A stretch of 64,000 bases of DNA from Simmondsia chinensis. Lineage: Eukaryota; Streptophyta; Magnoliopsida; Caryophyllales; Simmondsiaceae. Under the pieces are notes generated by a model. It was not told where the DNA came from, searched no databases, and saw only the letters and a list, made by a program, of their open reading frames with translations. The translations under genes were made by a program, and so were the position numbers. Below are positions 11,843-21,927 of the stretch, piece by piece (the first letter of the stretch is position 1; every line of letters starts with the position of its first letter). Location of the stretch: contig JAGTTD010000025.1 of NCBI GenBank assembly GCA_018398585.1, positions 14,699,578 to 14,763,577 of the forward strand, given 5' to 3'.

Positions 11843-14800
11843 TCAAGTTAGATTATAAATATTTTTAACACCCAACTTGAAAAATAAAACTACGACACAA
11901 AGAAGCATGTAGAGGCTTGGTCAGAAAATCTGCCAACTGATTTCGAGAAGGTAACACTTTGAGAAACCCTTCAAGAATTTTATCAAGAACCAAATGAAGA
12001 TCAATTTCGACAATGCTTTGGTACGATCATGAAGCACAAGATTACGAACTGACTTAGTAGAAGCCTAGTTATCACAAAATAAGAGAGCAGGAAAAACGTG
12101 AGAAACACCAATGTTATATAATAATCCACGAAGCCAAATAAGCTCACAAGTAGCTCTAGCTAAACAAGGATGCTTAGCCTCCATAGATGAGCGTGAAACA
12201 ATGGATTGTTTCTTGGACTTCCAAGAAATTAAGGAATCCCCTAGAGATTTACAAAAACCTGAGGCCAAGCGATGGTTGTCAATAAGAACCCCAATTGGCA
12301 TCCGCAAAACCCTTGAAACATAAAGAAGACCCAGCTAAAAAGAAAAGACCTTGACCCAGGCAGCCTTCAAATAAGGAAGAAGACGAAGAGTGGTAACCAT
12401 GTGTGTATCAAGAAGTTAGAGTCATAAACTGACTAAGCTTACCAAGAAAAAGGAAATATCAGGATGAGTAATAGTGAGATAAAGTAACAGACCAATGAGA
12501 TGGCGATAACAGAGTGTATTAGTCAACAAGTTCCCATCATCACGGCTCAAACGGCAAGAAGGATCAATAGGGGTTGAGGCAATTTTGCACCCAAGATAAC
12601 TGGCTGCCTCTGAAAGACGAAGAGTGTACCGCTACTGAGAAAACACAATCCCTTGAGAAGTACGAGCAACCTCGAGACCCATAAAATACTTCAAGGAACC
12701 TAAGTCCTTTAACCGAAAACAAGAGTGAAGATAATCACAAGAGAATGTGCAGCAGCAAGATCATTACCCACAATAATCAAGTCATCATTATAAACCAAAA
12801 CTGACAAAAAAGAACCACCCCAGCGATGAGTAAATAAACTATAATCATATTGGGATTGAACAAAACCCATATGAAGAAGACCATAAGATAGCATGGAAAA
12901 CCATTGTCGACTAGCTTGACAATGATTATACAAGCTCTTACGAAGCTTACAAACTATAGGGGAAGTCGCCTCCCCAACACGGAAACTCGGGGGAAATGCA
13001 GATACACATCCTCGGAAAGATCGCCATGTAAAAAGACATTATTAATGTCAAGTTGAATTAAGTGCCAGCCCCGAACAGGCACGACGATAAGCAAACTTTT
13101 AATAGAGGTAAATTTAGCTATTGGAGAAAAAAGTTTCAAACAAATCCACGCCTTCCTTTTCAGTAAAACCTTAGGCAACCAAACGGGCCTCATACCATTC
13201 AACAATACCATAAGAATTTCAACTTGATTTTACACACCCTAGTGGTTTAACACTCGGAGGTCAAGGAACCACATCCCATGGGTAATTCAATTGAAGTGCT
13301 CGTAACTCTTAAGTCATAGCGTCCTGCCATTAAGGAGATTTGACTGCCTGATGATAACGCCCAGGCTCAGTAAAAGTAGAAACTGCTAAATCCAAGGAAT
13401 GATAAGAAGGACTAAGATTGGCATAGGAAGGTAAGACGAAATTAGATGAGAAGTGGAAGAGGAAGAGGAAGTCACGGCCACATAAGTGGCCAGCCCACAA
13501 TAGCAATCATGATTATAATGAGGAAAATTATGTGGTCTATTTGACCTACGAAGATCTAGTGTTAAGTCTAATGGCATAACAGGAGATGTAGATGTGTGGG
13601 AATTGGAGTGGGAAGGTGCTGCAGCACAAAGAGATGAAGGTGTAGTAGAAGTGGAAAGTGAAGGTGCTGTAGGGAGGGAAACAACACTAGGAATATGATT
13701 TGATGTGTTTGGGTATAGAAGTGTTGTTGAATGGGAAACAACACTATTTGGAATTTGGAAAATAGATGAATCAGGGAGCATGACATCATTACAAGGAAGA
13801 GGACGAGGTAAACTAATATGAGTAAAAGGATCGGGAAAGCAGTGTAACGAACCATAAGAAAAAACAGTCTCGTAAAAAATGACATTTCGTGAAATGAAAG
13901 CGGTACTAATTTGAATGTTAAGTAGTTCATATCCTTTTACCCCAAAAGGATAACCCAAAAAGACATAAGGAACTGCACAAGCAGAAAATTTGTGATGTTG
14001 ATGCGTGGAAGTTGAGGCAAAACATAAATAACCAAAAGCTCGCAACTGATTATATGAAGGTTTAGTGTTGTATAAGACTTCATAAGGAGACTTATTGCTT
14101 CAAAGAGAAGAGGGCTGTCTATTAATCAAATAAGCCGTAGTCAACACACAGTTATGCCAAAAATGTAAGGGAAGGTTTGCTAGAAAACGTATAGCACGCG
14201 TGACATTTAAAATGTGTTGGTGTTTTCTCTCAACTACAGCATTTTGCTGAGCAGTACCTACACAGGAAGTTTGATGAATGATGCCGTGTTTCCTATAGAA
14301 AGACGATAACTGGAACTAGGGTCCATTATCCAATCGAGTAATTTTTATTGGAGTTTGTAATTGAGTTTGAACAAGAGCATGAAAGTGTTGAATATATTGA
14401 CCTATTTATGATTTTTCCTTCAGCATGTCTATTTACACAGCATGAGAACAATCATCAACAATCATAAAAAAATACTGATGTTATCCAAAAGGCTCAACAT
14501 GAAAAGGCCCTCAAATGTCAAAATGAATCGGATAAGAAAGATGTGACCTAACTTGTGAATGAGATGGAAAGGGCAAACGCATTTGTTTAGCTAAGGGACA
14601 AACAAAACATGGACCTGAACAACCACGAAAATATTTGTCTGGCATTTCTTTATTTAGTATATGTAATTTCTCATCACTTGGATGCCCAAGTCTACAATGC
14701 CATATATTGTTTTCAAAAAAAGAAACATTACAAGAAGAAAAAGACATAGAAGTAGTAGGTATAGCAACAGTAGTAAAAGGCACTGTAGTGACAGCAGCAA

Positions 14801-15272
14801 TAGCAAAACATTGAGTTGATCTAGGATCAAGATTGTTAACATCTTGGACCTTGTCACCTAGCCCAATCATTGTCCAATGAGTGAGGTCCTGAAGAACACA
14901 ATGATCAGGAAAGAAAAAACATGCGCAGTTCTCATTCATCATCAATTGCTGAAGTGATAAAAAGTTAAACGCAAAATCAGGCACATAAAGCACATCATAT
15001 GACCGCAGCTTTGAATTAAGTGTGATTGTTGCCAAATGTGTAACCAAGAATGTATTTCCGTTGGGTAGTTGAACATATTGATTTTGTGTGGGATTTAATT
15101 GATCAAATAGGGCTTTATTACCACTCATACGATGGGTGGCATAGGAATCCAAAATCCAAAAATGCGAAGGAAAGGAAGAAGTAGAGGCTGAGAGTAGAGA
15201 AAAAATGTGACAACATAGCGGTCCTAATGTACCTGAGAGTGTCAAAACACCCTGTGGTATCACCCCATCCAT
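11843..15272 (-). pseudogene. Copia unit 2 pol (PR, INT with DDE, RT, RNase H)
   Basis: Unit 2 keeps the complete domain order, with stops and frameshifts. The protease reads WILDSYATHRMSG (G of DSG lost). GAG_pre-integrase is HCRLGHPSDEKLHILNKEMP with a CPLAK Cys motif. The integrase core is at about 14060-14510: I can see MIVDDCSH, RLDNGP and [15 protein letters not shown], so a DDE triad is still readable between stop codons. The integrase C-terminus is LRAFGYLCFAST...YVFLGYPFG. In RT, the YVDD motif has become YNDD ([14 protein letters not shown], near 12790). RNase H (about 12065-12307) has [20 protein letters not shown] and LLFCDN. It ends at the TGA at 11843-11845. RT and RNase H type place it in Ty1/copia; the sub-lineage is unassigned. 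Confidence 0.85.
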
Positions 15273-15331
15273 TGATGAATTGCTAAAACTAGAACCCCTT
15301 GTCTAAGTGGCCATACATGAGCTGAGAAATG

Positions 15332-15931
15332 CTAAAAGTTGTTGGCACTGATTGTCTGATAGGTCTGAGGCACCACTAGAAAAAACAGGAAATTGAATAA
15401 CCATATTATTGGTAACTGGACTAGAAGTACTGCCTTAATTATTGCGATTTCTTGTTTTATAACTAGGTGGAAAACCATGAAGGTGATAACCCACATTGTG
15501 ACCTTGCTTCCCACAATGAGTACACAGAGGATGATCTTTCTTGCCTGTCTTGTTCTTAACATTTGATGCATGGCCAAGCCTCACAAGAACTTCATGTGTC
15601 ATTGTATCAAAAGCTGCAATGTTACCACTAGAAATCCTTGCTTTCCTGCTGAACAATCTTTGAAAATACATCATGAAGTGACGGTGAAGGATTGAGGAGC
15701 AAAATTTTGTCACAAACAACGTCATAAAACTCATTTAGTCCCATAAGAAATGCAATAACATTGTCCTTACGATTTGTTTTGGTGATTACTTTAAGAACTT
15801 CACATATGCAAGCCTTTGGTGCTCCATAATCACAACCAGCAATCTCCTCATATGCCATTAATTCATCCCATAGTGATTTCAACTTGATGTAATAAGTAGT
15901 AACATACAACTTGTCCTGCTTCAAACACGCG
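15332..15931 (-). pseudogene. Copia unit 2 gag, 5'-truncated
   Basis: This matches unit 1 gag from KQDKL.VTTYYIKLKSL onward through LMAYEEIAGCDYGAPKACI and FLMGLNEFYDVVCDKILLL to the degenerate knuckle CTHCGKQGHNVGYHLHGF. Homology to unit 1 stops at about 15931 ('cttcaaacacgcg'), where the plus strand becomes the Ulp1-like exon of the MULE. The gag N-terminus, PBS and 5' LTR of unit 2 are therefore absent, not just degraded. Confidence 0.8.
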
Positions 15932-15935
15932 AGAA

Positions 15936-18900
15936 CATCCATTGACCCGAACATCCTGGCCCTCGTGGATGACGTGAACTCTTTTAACAGTGTTGCTTGG
16001 GAATCCTTAAGCTGAAAATTCTTAGTGTGGAAGCTCAAGGATTTCGTGGCAAAAATGCAACCAGGTTTAGAAAGGACCTACTCCGTCCATGGGTTCTATG
16101 ATGTGGTTTCCATATTTGCCATGGAAACCCTTCCAGAACTTGCCAAGGTTGGGGTGGTGAGGGTTGGCAATCAGCCTCTTGGGCGGATCCTTAACTGGAA
16201 GATGGGCAGTAAGGTTTCGTACACCGCTCTGCTCTCAACAGTATTTGATCAGGTAATAATACATTATGTTGTTACTGTTTTACTGCTAGTTGTTTCATAT
16301 CATTTGGGTTAGAATTATGATTTGTAATTTTACTAACGTTCATATGATGTATCTTCCTTTGATCGGCAATTGAATGCCGAACCGATTAGACTGACGAGTG
16401 CGGAAACCAGTCAGCCTAATCTACAAGGCATTCCCTTTGCTGAGGACGGTGAGGAGGGGGTTCAAACTTCTGATGAGGCAATGCCAACAGATCCAAACTT
16501 TGATCCAGAACCGTTGGCAACTCAACACTCCTTACTGACATCCCACGATGAACCATCTACTACGTCAACAAATTTGGCGTATCAATCGGTATTGACATTT
16601 TGTTTTGTGTTTATTTAATGGCATTTTTATCCTTGTAAGTACCATATTATTCAAATTCATGTTTATGACAATTTGAAGGACATATTGCAGGTTATGGAGA
16701 GACTCGAAGAGATGGAGAAAGATATGCAAATCATGCGGATGCACTTTGAAAGCAGACTTGAAGCACATTATTTTCAGTTGCAAATGTACGAACAAAGGTT
16801 TGAGGCTTAGGAGGCAATGATTAAGGAGCTCTCAGACTGTCCGCCGCATGCCACAACCCCACATAACTATCCATCGACTTCCGCTCATCCATCCCCAATT
16901 GAGACATTACAGCAAGCAATTATTATTTGTCCTCCACGTACTGGGTAAGACACTACAGATCCTTGTTATTGTCCCAATTTGGTATGTTGTTATGTATGTT
17001 GAGGTTTATTGATTTTGGTATTTGGTCTGCCAACCAAGGACGAGGAAAATGTCTACAAGGAACCATCGTCAATGCATGTGGATGGCGTTAAAAACTTGAT
17101 GACATTGTCCGAGACAGTTTTGAGATTGGGGCAAGAGAGGAGGGACCCCAAGCCAAATCCCAAGTACAAAGGTGAAGAATGGACCGCGAAGTGTAAGAGC
17201 AAACGGGCAAGAATGACCCATTTTGGACCGGAACCGGTTCTGCCCTTTGATCCATTCCAACCTCCCTCCAAGGAAGAAAAAAAGGAGTTTGAAGATTTCT
17301 ACAAAAGTTTCCACGCAAAGGTTAAGAAGTAAGTGTGATTTTACACTATGCTTTTTGATAATTAGTATGGAAATGTTTCTAGATTGCAATTTTCTTATGG
17401 GATGCTTATATATCATGCTTCTTATTATATATTACAGAAATTTGAAGACTCCCTTCGAGTTACCTGAGGATCATCGAATGAATTTCTCTGTTTTGACTGC
17501 TAGTACGAGTCAGTTTTGGTATCGGTTGAAAAACAACGACGCCTGGCTCACGGATGAGGTATGTTTCCCATCATGACCCATTTGGCGTGTGATTACTGTA
17601 AGTGGATCCCATTATTTTTTGTTGGTGTGTCAACTAATTAGTGGTGTATGATGAACAATACACCGTGTATGATATATTTTAAGGGTGTGAAATCAACTTG
17701 TATAGGTGTGTTTCAAGTAATAAGTGGTGTATGATCAATCATACACCATGTATGATATGGTTTAATGGTGTAAATCGACTTATGTTATTGTGTGTTAAGT
17801 AAACAAGTGGTGTATGATTAGACATACACCGTGTATGATTGATTTTAATGGTGTAAAATCAACTTGTGTAAGTGTGTTTTAAGTAAAGAGTGGTGTATGA
17901 TTAGTCATACACCATGCATGATAGGTTTTAAGGGTGTGAAATCAACTTCTATAGGTGTATTTCAAGTAATAAGTGGTGTATGATCAATCATACACCGTGT
18001 ATGATATGGTTTAATGGTGTAAATCGACTTATGTTATTGTGTGTTAAGTAAACAAGTGGTGTATGATTAGTCATACACCGTGTATGATTGGTTTTAATGG
18101 TGTAAAATCAACTTGTGTTAGTGTGTTTTAAGTAAAGAGTGGTGTATGATTAGTCATACACCATGTATGATAGGTTTTAAGGGTGTGAAATCAACTTGTA
18201 TAGGTATGTTTTAAGTAATAAGTGGTGTATGATATGGTTTAATGGTGTAAATCGACTTATGTTATTGTGTGTTAAGTAAACAAGTGGTGTATGATTAGTC
18301 ATACACCGTGTATGATTAGTTTTAATGGTGTAAAATCAACTTGTGTTAGTGTGTTTTAAGTAAAGAGTGGTGTATGATTAGTCATACACCATGTATGATA
18401 GGTTTTAAGGGTGTGAAATCAACTTCTATAGGTGTGTTTCAAGTAATAAGTGGTGTATGATCAATCATACACTGTGTATGATATGTTTTAGTGGTGTAAA
18501 TAGACTAATGTTATTGTGTGTTAAGTAAACAAGCGGTGTATGATTAGTCATACACCGTGTATGATTGGTTTTAATGGTGTAAAATCAACTTGTGCTAGTA
18601 TGTTTTAAGTAAAGAGTGGTGTATGATTAGTCATACACCACGTATGATAGGGTTTAATTGTGTAAAATCAACTTGTTTATATGTGTTTCCAGTGATTAGG
18701 GGTGTGTGGTTAATTATACACCATGTATGATAGGTTTTACTTGTCTAAGAACAACTTGTGTTACGGTGTTTCAACAAATTAGTGCTGTATGGTTAACCAT
18801 ACACCATGTATGATAGGTTTTAAACATGCAAAATCATGTCATTCTGATCAATCATACACCATGTATGATAGGTTTTAAATGTCTTAAATCATATTGTGTT

Positions 18901-19062
18901 GGTATGTTCCAAGTGATTAGTGGTGTGTGTTGTGTTTGAAGTAATTTGTCTCATATTGTAGGAAATGAATGTCGTTCTGCACTACATTATGCAGAAGAAA
19001 CATAAGTGGCCAGAACATTTCGACCAAAGGGATACACATTCTTACAGAACAGGGATATAACC
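15936..19062 (+). pseudogene. Ulp1-like (C48 peptidase-related) MULE gene, multi-exon, broken
   Basis: I can follow six exon-like blocks. (a) About 15936-16252, IDPNILALVDDVNSFNSVAW then FAMETLPELAKVG and RILNWKMG, ending at a GT donor. (b) About 16365-16588. (c) 16690-16946 after a TGCAG acceptor, a coiled-coil-like stretch (MERLEEMEKDMQIMRMHF). (d) About 17030-17328, ending at a perfect GTAAGT donor. (e) 17438-17558 from a TTACAG acceptor, ending AWLTDE at GTATGT. (f) 18962 onward from a TTGTAG acceptor, EMNVVLHYIMQKKHKWPE. The (e)-(f) join resembles the start of the Ulp1-like domain of MULE-borne genes (WLTDEHIDxxxxxLR). Stops replace W in exon a (TGA, near 16011) and E in exon c (TAG, 16808). 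Exon f is cut at about 19060 by an inverted repeat array. Family assignment is from motif memory. Confidence 0.6.
17600..18955 (+). repeat. Palindromic ~83-bp repeat array 1 (intron of Ulp1-like gene)
   Basis: About 16 monomers of roughly 82-84 bp, each with CATACACCGTGTATGAT (part of the palindrome ATCATACACSGTGTATGAT) and 'ggtgtaaaatcaactt'. Three monomer types alternate, giving a higher-order period near 247 bp: the phrase 'aacttSTataggt' recurs near 17696, 17942, 18193 and 18420, and one copy is short by about 20 bp. The array lies wholly inside the intron between exons e and f (17559-18961). Confidence 0.9.
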
Positions 19063-20580
19063 CAATATTTACATCAACCACACCTATATAAGTTCATCTT
19101 AACCCAATATAACCCAATACACCAATAATTAATTCAAAAACACTTATAAAGGATGATTTTACACCATTATACTGGCAAAAATTGAAAAAAACATGCAAAA
19201 GTTAATTTTACACCAATTTAACCCATCATACACCGTGTATAATTGATCATACACTACTATTTACTTCAACCACACCTATATAAGTTCATCTTACACCAAT
19301 ATAACCCGTCATACACCAATAACTAATTGAAAAACATATATAAAGGTTGATTTTACACCATTATACCAGCAAAATTTGAAAAAAAATGCAAAAGTTGATT
19401 TTACACCAATATAACCCATCATACACCGTGTATGATTGATCATACAGCACTATTTACTTCAACCACACCTATATAAGTTCATCTTACACCAATATAACCC
19501 ATCAAACATGAATAATTAATTGAAAAACACTTATAAAGGTTGATTTTACACCATTATACCAACAAAACTTGAAAATATTGGCAAAAGTTGATTTTACACC
19601 AATATAACCCATCATACACCGTGTATGATTGATCATACACCACTATTTATTTCAACCACACCTATATAACTTCATCTTACACCAATATAACCCGTCATAC
19701 ACCAATAATTAATTGAAAAACACTTATAAAGGTTGATTTTACACCATTATACCTGTAAAGCTTGAAAAAAAACAAGGAAAAGTTGATTTTACACCAATAT
19801 AACCCATCATACACCACTATTTACTTCAACCACACCGATATAAGTTCATCTTACACCAATATAATCCATCATACACCGTGTATGATAAGTTATACACCAC
19901 TAAATACTTGAAACATAACTATACAAGTTGATTTTACACATTTAAAACTTATCAGACACTGTGTATGATAAGTAAAACACCACTAAATACTTGAAACATA
20001 ACTATATAAGTTGATTTTACACAATTAAAACTTATTATACATGGTATATGATAAGTCATACACCACTAATTGCTTGAAACACACTCATACAAGTTGATTT
20101 TACACATTTAAAACTTATCATACACCGTGTATGAAAAGTCATACACTACTAATTGCTTGAAACATAACTATATGAGTTAATTTTACACATTTAAAACTTA
20201 TCATACACCATGTATGATAAGTCAAACACCACTAAATACTTGAAACACACTTATACAAGTTGAATTTACACAATTAAAACTTATCATACACGGTGTATGA
20301 TAAGTCAAACACCACTAAATACTTGAAACATAACTATATAAGTTAATTTTACACAAATAAAACTTATCATACACAGTGTATGATAAGTCATACACCACTA
20401 ATTACTTGAAACACACCTATACAAGTTGATTTTACACATTTAAAACTTACCATACACCGTGTATGATAAGTCAAACACCACTAAATACTTGAAACATAAC
20501 TATATAAGTTGATTTTACACAATTAAAACTTATCATACACGGTGTGTGATAAGTCATACACCATTAATTACAGGTTGTGT
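19060..20580 (-). repeat. Palindromic ~83-bp repeat array 2, inverted relative to array 1
   Basis: The same monomer family as array 1 but in reverse complement. It has two zones. In 19060-19870 'tataaaggttgatttt' recurs about every 194 bp. In 19880-20580 'cttgaaacataactat' alternates with 'cttgaaacacacYtat', on roughly 83-bp monomers. The left edge cuts into the Ulp1-like exon f. About 18 monomers. Confidence 0.9.
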
Positions 20581-20870
20581 ATCATAAATGCCCTTGTTGT
20601 TTTAAATGGAGGATAATGACCGGTTGGGGTAGTTGGGGGTTGAACACTGAATGTTCAGGGGTTACAATTGACACCTAAGCAAGACATTTAATAACCTCAA
20701 CTACCACCTACTTTATTCTACTCCTTTCCCACGGTTCTCACGGTGTATTTGTACCTTGTATGCTTTTGCCTTTAAATGGAGGAGTTGGCCAGGAAGCCAA
20801 GCATCCACTGTTCCGCAATTTCGTGCTACATATCAGCCGTTGAAGAGGTTGCTAATGTAAGTGGTTCTAG
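20581..20870 (+). pseudogene. Possible remnant of the Ulp1-like C-terminal exon
   Basis: After a CAG at 20573 the plus strand can be read as QVVYHKCPCCFKWRIMTG and then GLNTECSGVTIDT. A second frame (20730-20840) gives SHGVFVPCMLLPLNGGVG. The last could be the degraded catalytic-cysteine region of an Ulp1-type peptidase (usually DCGVFV), with the Cys replaced by His, but the match is short. It lies in the right place relative to exon f once array 2 is set aside. Treat as tentative; it could simply be unrelated single-copy DNA of the element. Confidence 0.35.
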
Positions 20871-20940
20871 CCGTGGCGGTGGTGGGCCGACAACTTAGAG
20901 GCAGCGAGAGGTGCGGGCACTTCCACACGCCAAGGAGAAT

Positions 20941-21225
20941 GTCAAGGATATGATGTTTTACTAATGAATATAATCGGTTCCTCAGCCATTTTAATGCTGA
21001 GTGGAGACTTGTTAATTACCTATGCTCAGCTTCACCGACTGATGATGATTCATCAAGGGTTTTGCTTAATCGGGTTTTAAAAGGAAGTATGTGATGATCA
21101 AGCAAAACCCTTTATGAATCATGATCAGCCGGTGAAGTTGAGCACAGTTAATGAGTGTGTCTCCACTCAGCAGTAAAACGACGCGGAGCCGATTATATTC
21201 AGCAGTAAAACATCACATCCTTGAC
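20941..21225. repeat. Long imperfect inverted repeat (foldback), arms about 126 bp
   Basis: Left arm 20941-21067 starts GTCAAGGATATGATGTTTTA and ends CAAGGGTTTTGCTT. Right arm 21100-21225 is its imperfect reverse complement, starting AAGCAAAACCCTTTATGAAT and ending CATCACATCCTTGAC. A spacer of about 32 bp separates them. It could be a MITE-like foldback, an internal duplication-inversion of MULE sequence, or the source of a hairpin RNA. Confidence 0.85.
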
Positions 21226-21248
21226 ATTGATCATAGGTGATTGATAAT

Positions 21249-21396
21249 GATTTTTTACAATAGCTTCTACAGAAAGATCAAGAGGTAACTATGCTTTTTA
21301 ATAGTTAGTATATCATATTGCAATTTTCATATGGGATGCCTAAATATCATGCTTCTTATTATATATTATAGGAATGTGAAGACTCCCCTTATTGGA
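21249..21396 (+). repeat. Partial second copy of Ulp1-like exon d/intron/exon e junction
   Basis: This stretch matches 17286-17460. It has a degenerate exon d end, a GTAACT in place of the GTAAGT donor, then the shared intron text ('ctatgctttttRat', 'tattgcaattttc.tatgggatgc', 'atatcatgcttcttattata'). The acceptor (TATAG) and first exon e codons (AATGTGAAGACTCCC against AATTTGAAGACTCCC) follow. It ends at about 21396. Confidence 0.8.
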
Positions 21397-21480
21397 TAAT
21401 ACAAAACTGTCATTAATAATGCAGGTATATTAATAGTACACAATTTCATTGATATTAATAGTGATTACATTGCAAAAAAA

Positions 21481-21748
21481 AAAAAAATACCAAAGACGAC
21501 AATAACATGCCATCATCGGATCCCATTAGAACTCCGAAGTTAAGCGTGCTTGGGCGAAAGTAGTACCAGGATGGGTAACCTCCTGGGAAGTCCTCACCCT
21601 CAGGTTGGGGGCATTGGGAAACAGCCTCTCTTCAGGTTAACACCCTGAAGGGGGAAGGCTGCGTACATCTGCCCCCCCCTCCCACCCAAAGACCCTGCGT
21701 AGGCGGGAGCCCTTGAGGCACTGGATATGTTCCTTTTTTTTCTTTCCT
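21481..21748 (+). mobile_element. 5S rRNA/Au-tail SINE, copy B, complete with TSD
   Basis: The insertion is flanked by 16-bp direct repeats TTACATTGCAAAAAAA at 21465-21480 and 21749-21764. The head (about 21488-21595) is a 5S rRNA derivative with CATCGGATCCCATTAGAACT, the A-box region CCGAAGTTAAGCGTGCTTGG and the C-box region GTAGTACCAGGATGGGTAAC. The tail (from about 21598) is the Au-type SINE domain: CTCAGGTTGGGGGCATTGGG, GGAAGGCTGCGTACATCTG, AGACCCTGCGTAGGCGGGAG, then GCACTGG and a T-rich end. It inserted into 3' MULE sequence. About 13 bp of the 5S 3' end, present in copy A, are missing here. Confidence 0.9.
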
Positions 21749-21927
21749 TTACATTGCAAAAAAATAAAATAAATAAAGGACTGCCGATGGACAAGTGTCT
21801 GGAAGGTTGGTTCATGCATGAAAGAAGGACAATATACAACTGTAATGAATAATATACGTGAGTAAATAAATGTACAATATCATCACTGATAGTAGCAAAT
21901 AAAATTTATACATTTGAAGAATGCAAC

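Larger units (their letters stand above)
7161..15931 (-). mobile_element. Tandem Copia retrotransposon (LTR-int-LTR-int), right end lost
   Basis: Two homologous Copia internal regions lie head to tail on the minus strand. The order on the plus strand is LTR1 (7161-7418), internal 1 (7419-11579), LTR2 (11580-11836), internal 2 (11837-15931). LTR2 serves both as 5' LTR of unit 1 and 3' LTR of unit 2. The third LTR, the 5' LTR of unit 2, is missing: unit 2 stops inside gag where MULE sequence starts at about 15932. The two LTRs are roughly 90% identical by eye over their first 200 bp. Such sharing of an LTR is usually ascribed to unequal recombination between LTRs, or to insertion into an LTR of the same family. 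Confidence 0.85.

Noticed and set aside
21500..21600. Functional 5S rRNA gene
   Set aside because: It lacks the normal 5' start and Pol III terminator context, carries substitutions in the C-box region and is fused to a SINE tail within a TSD.
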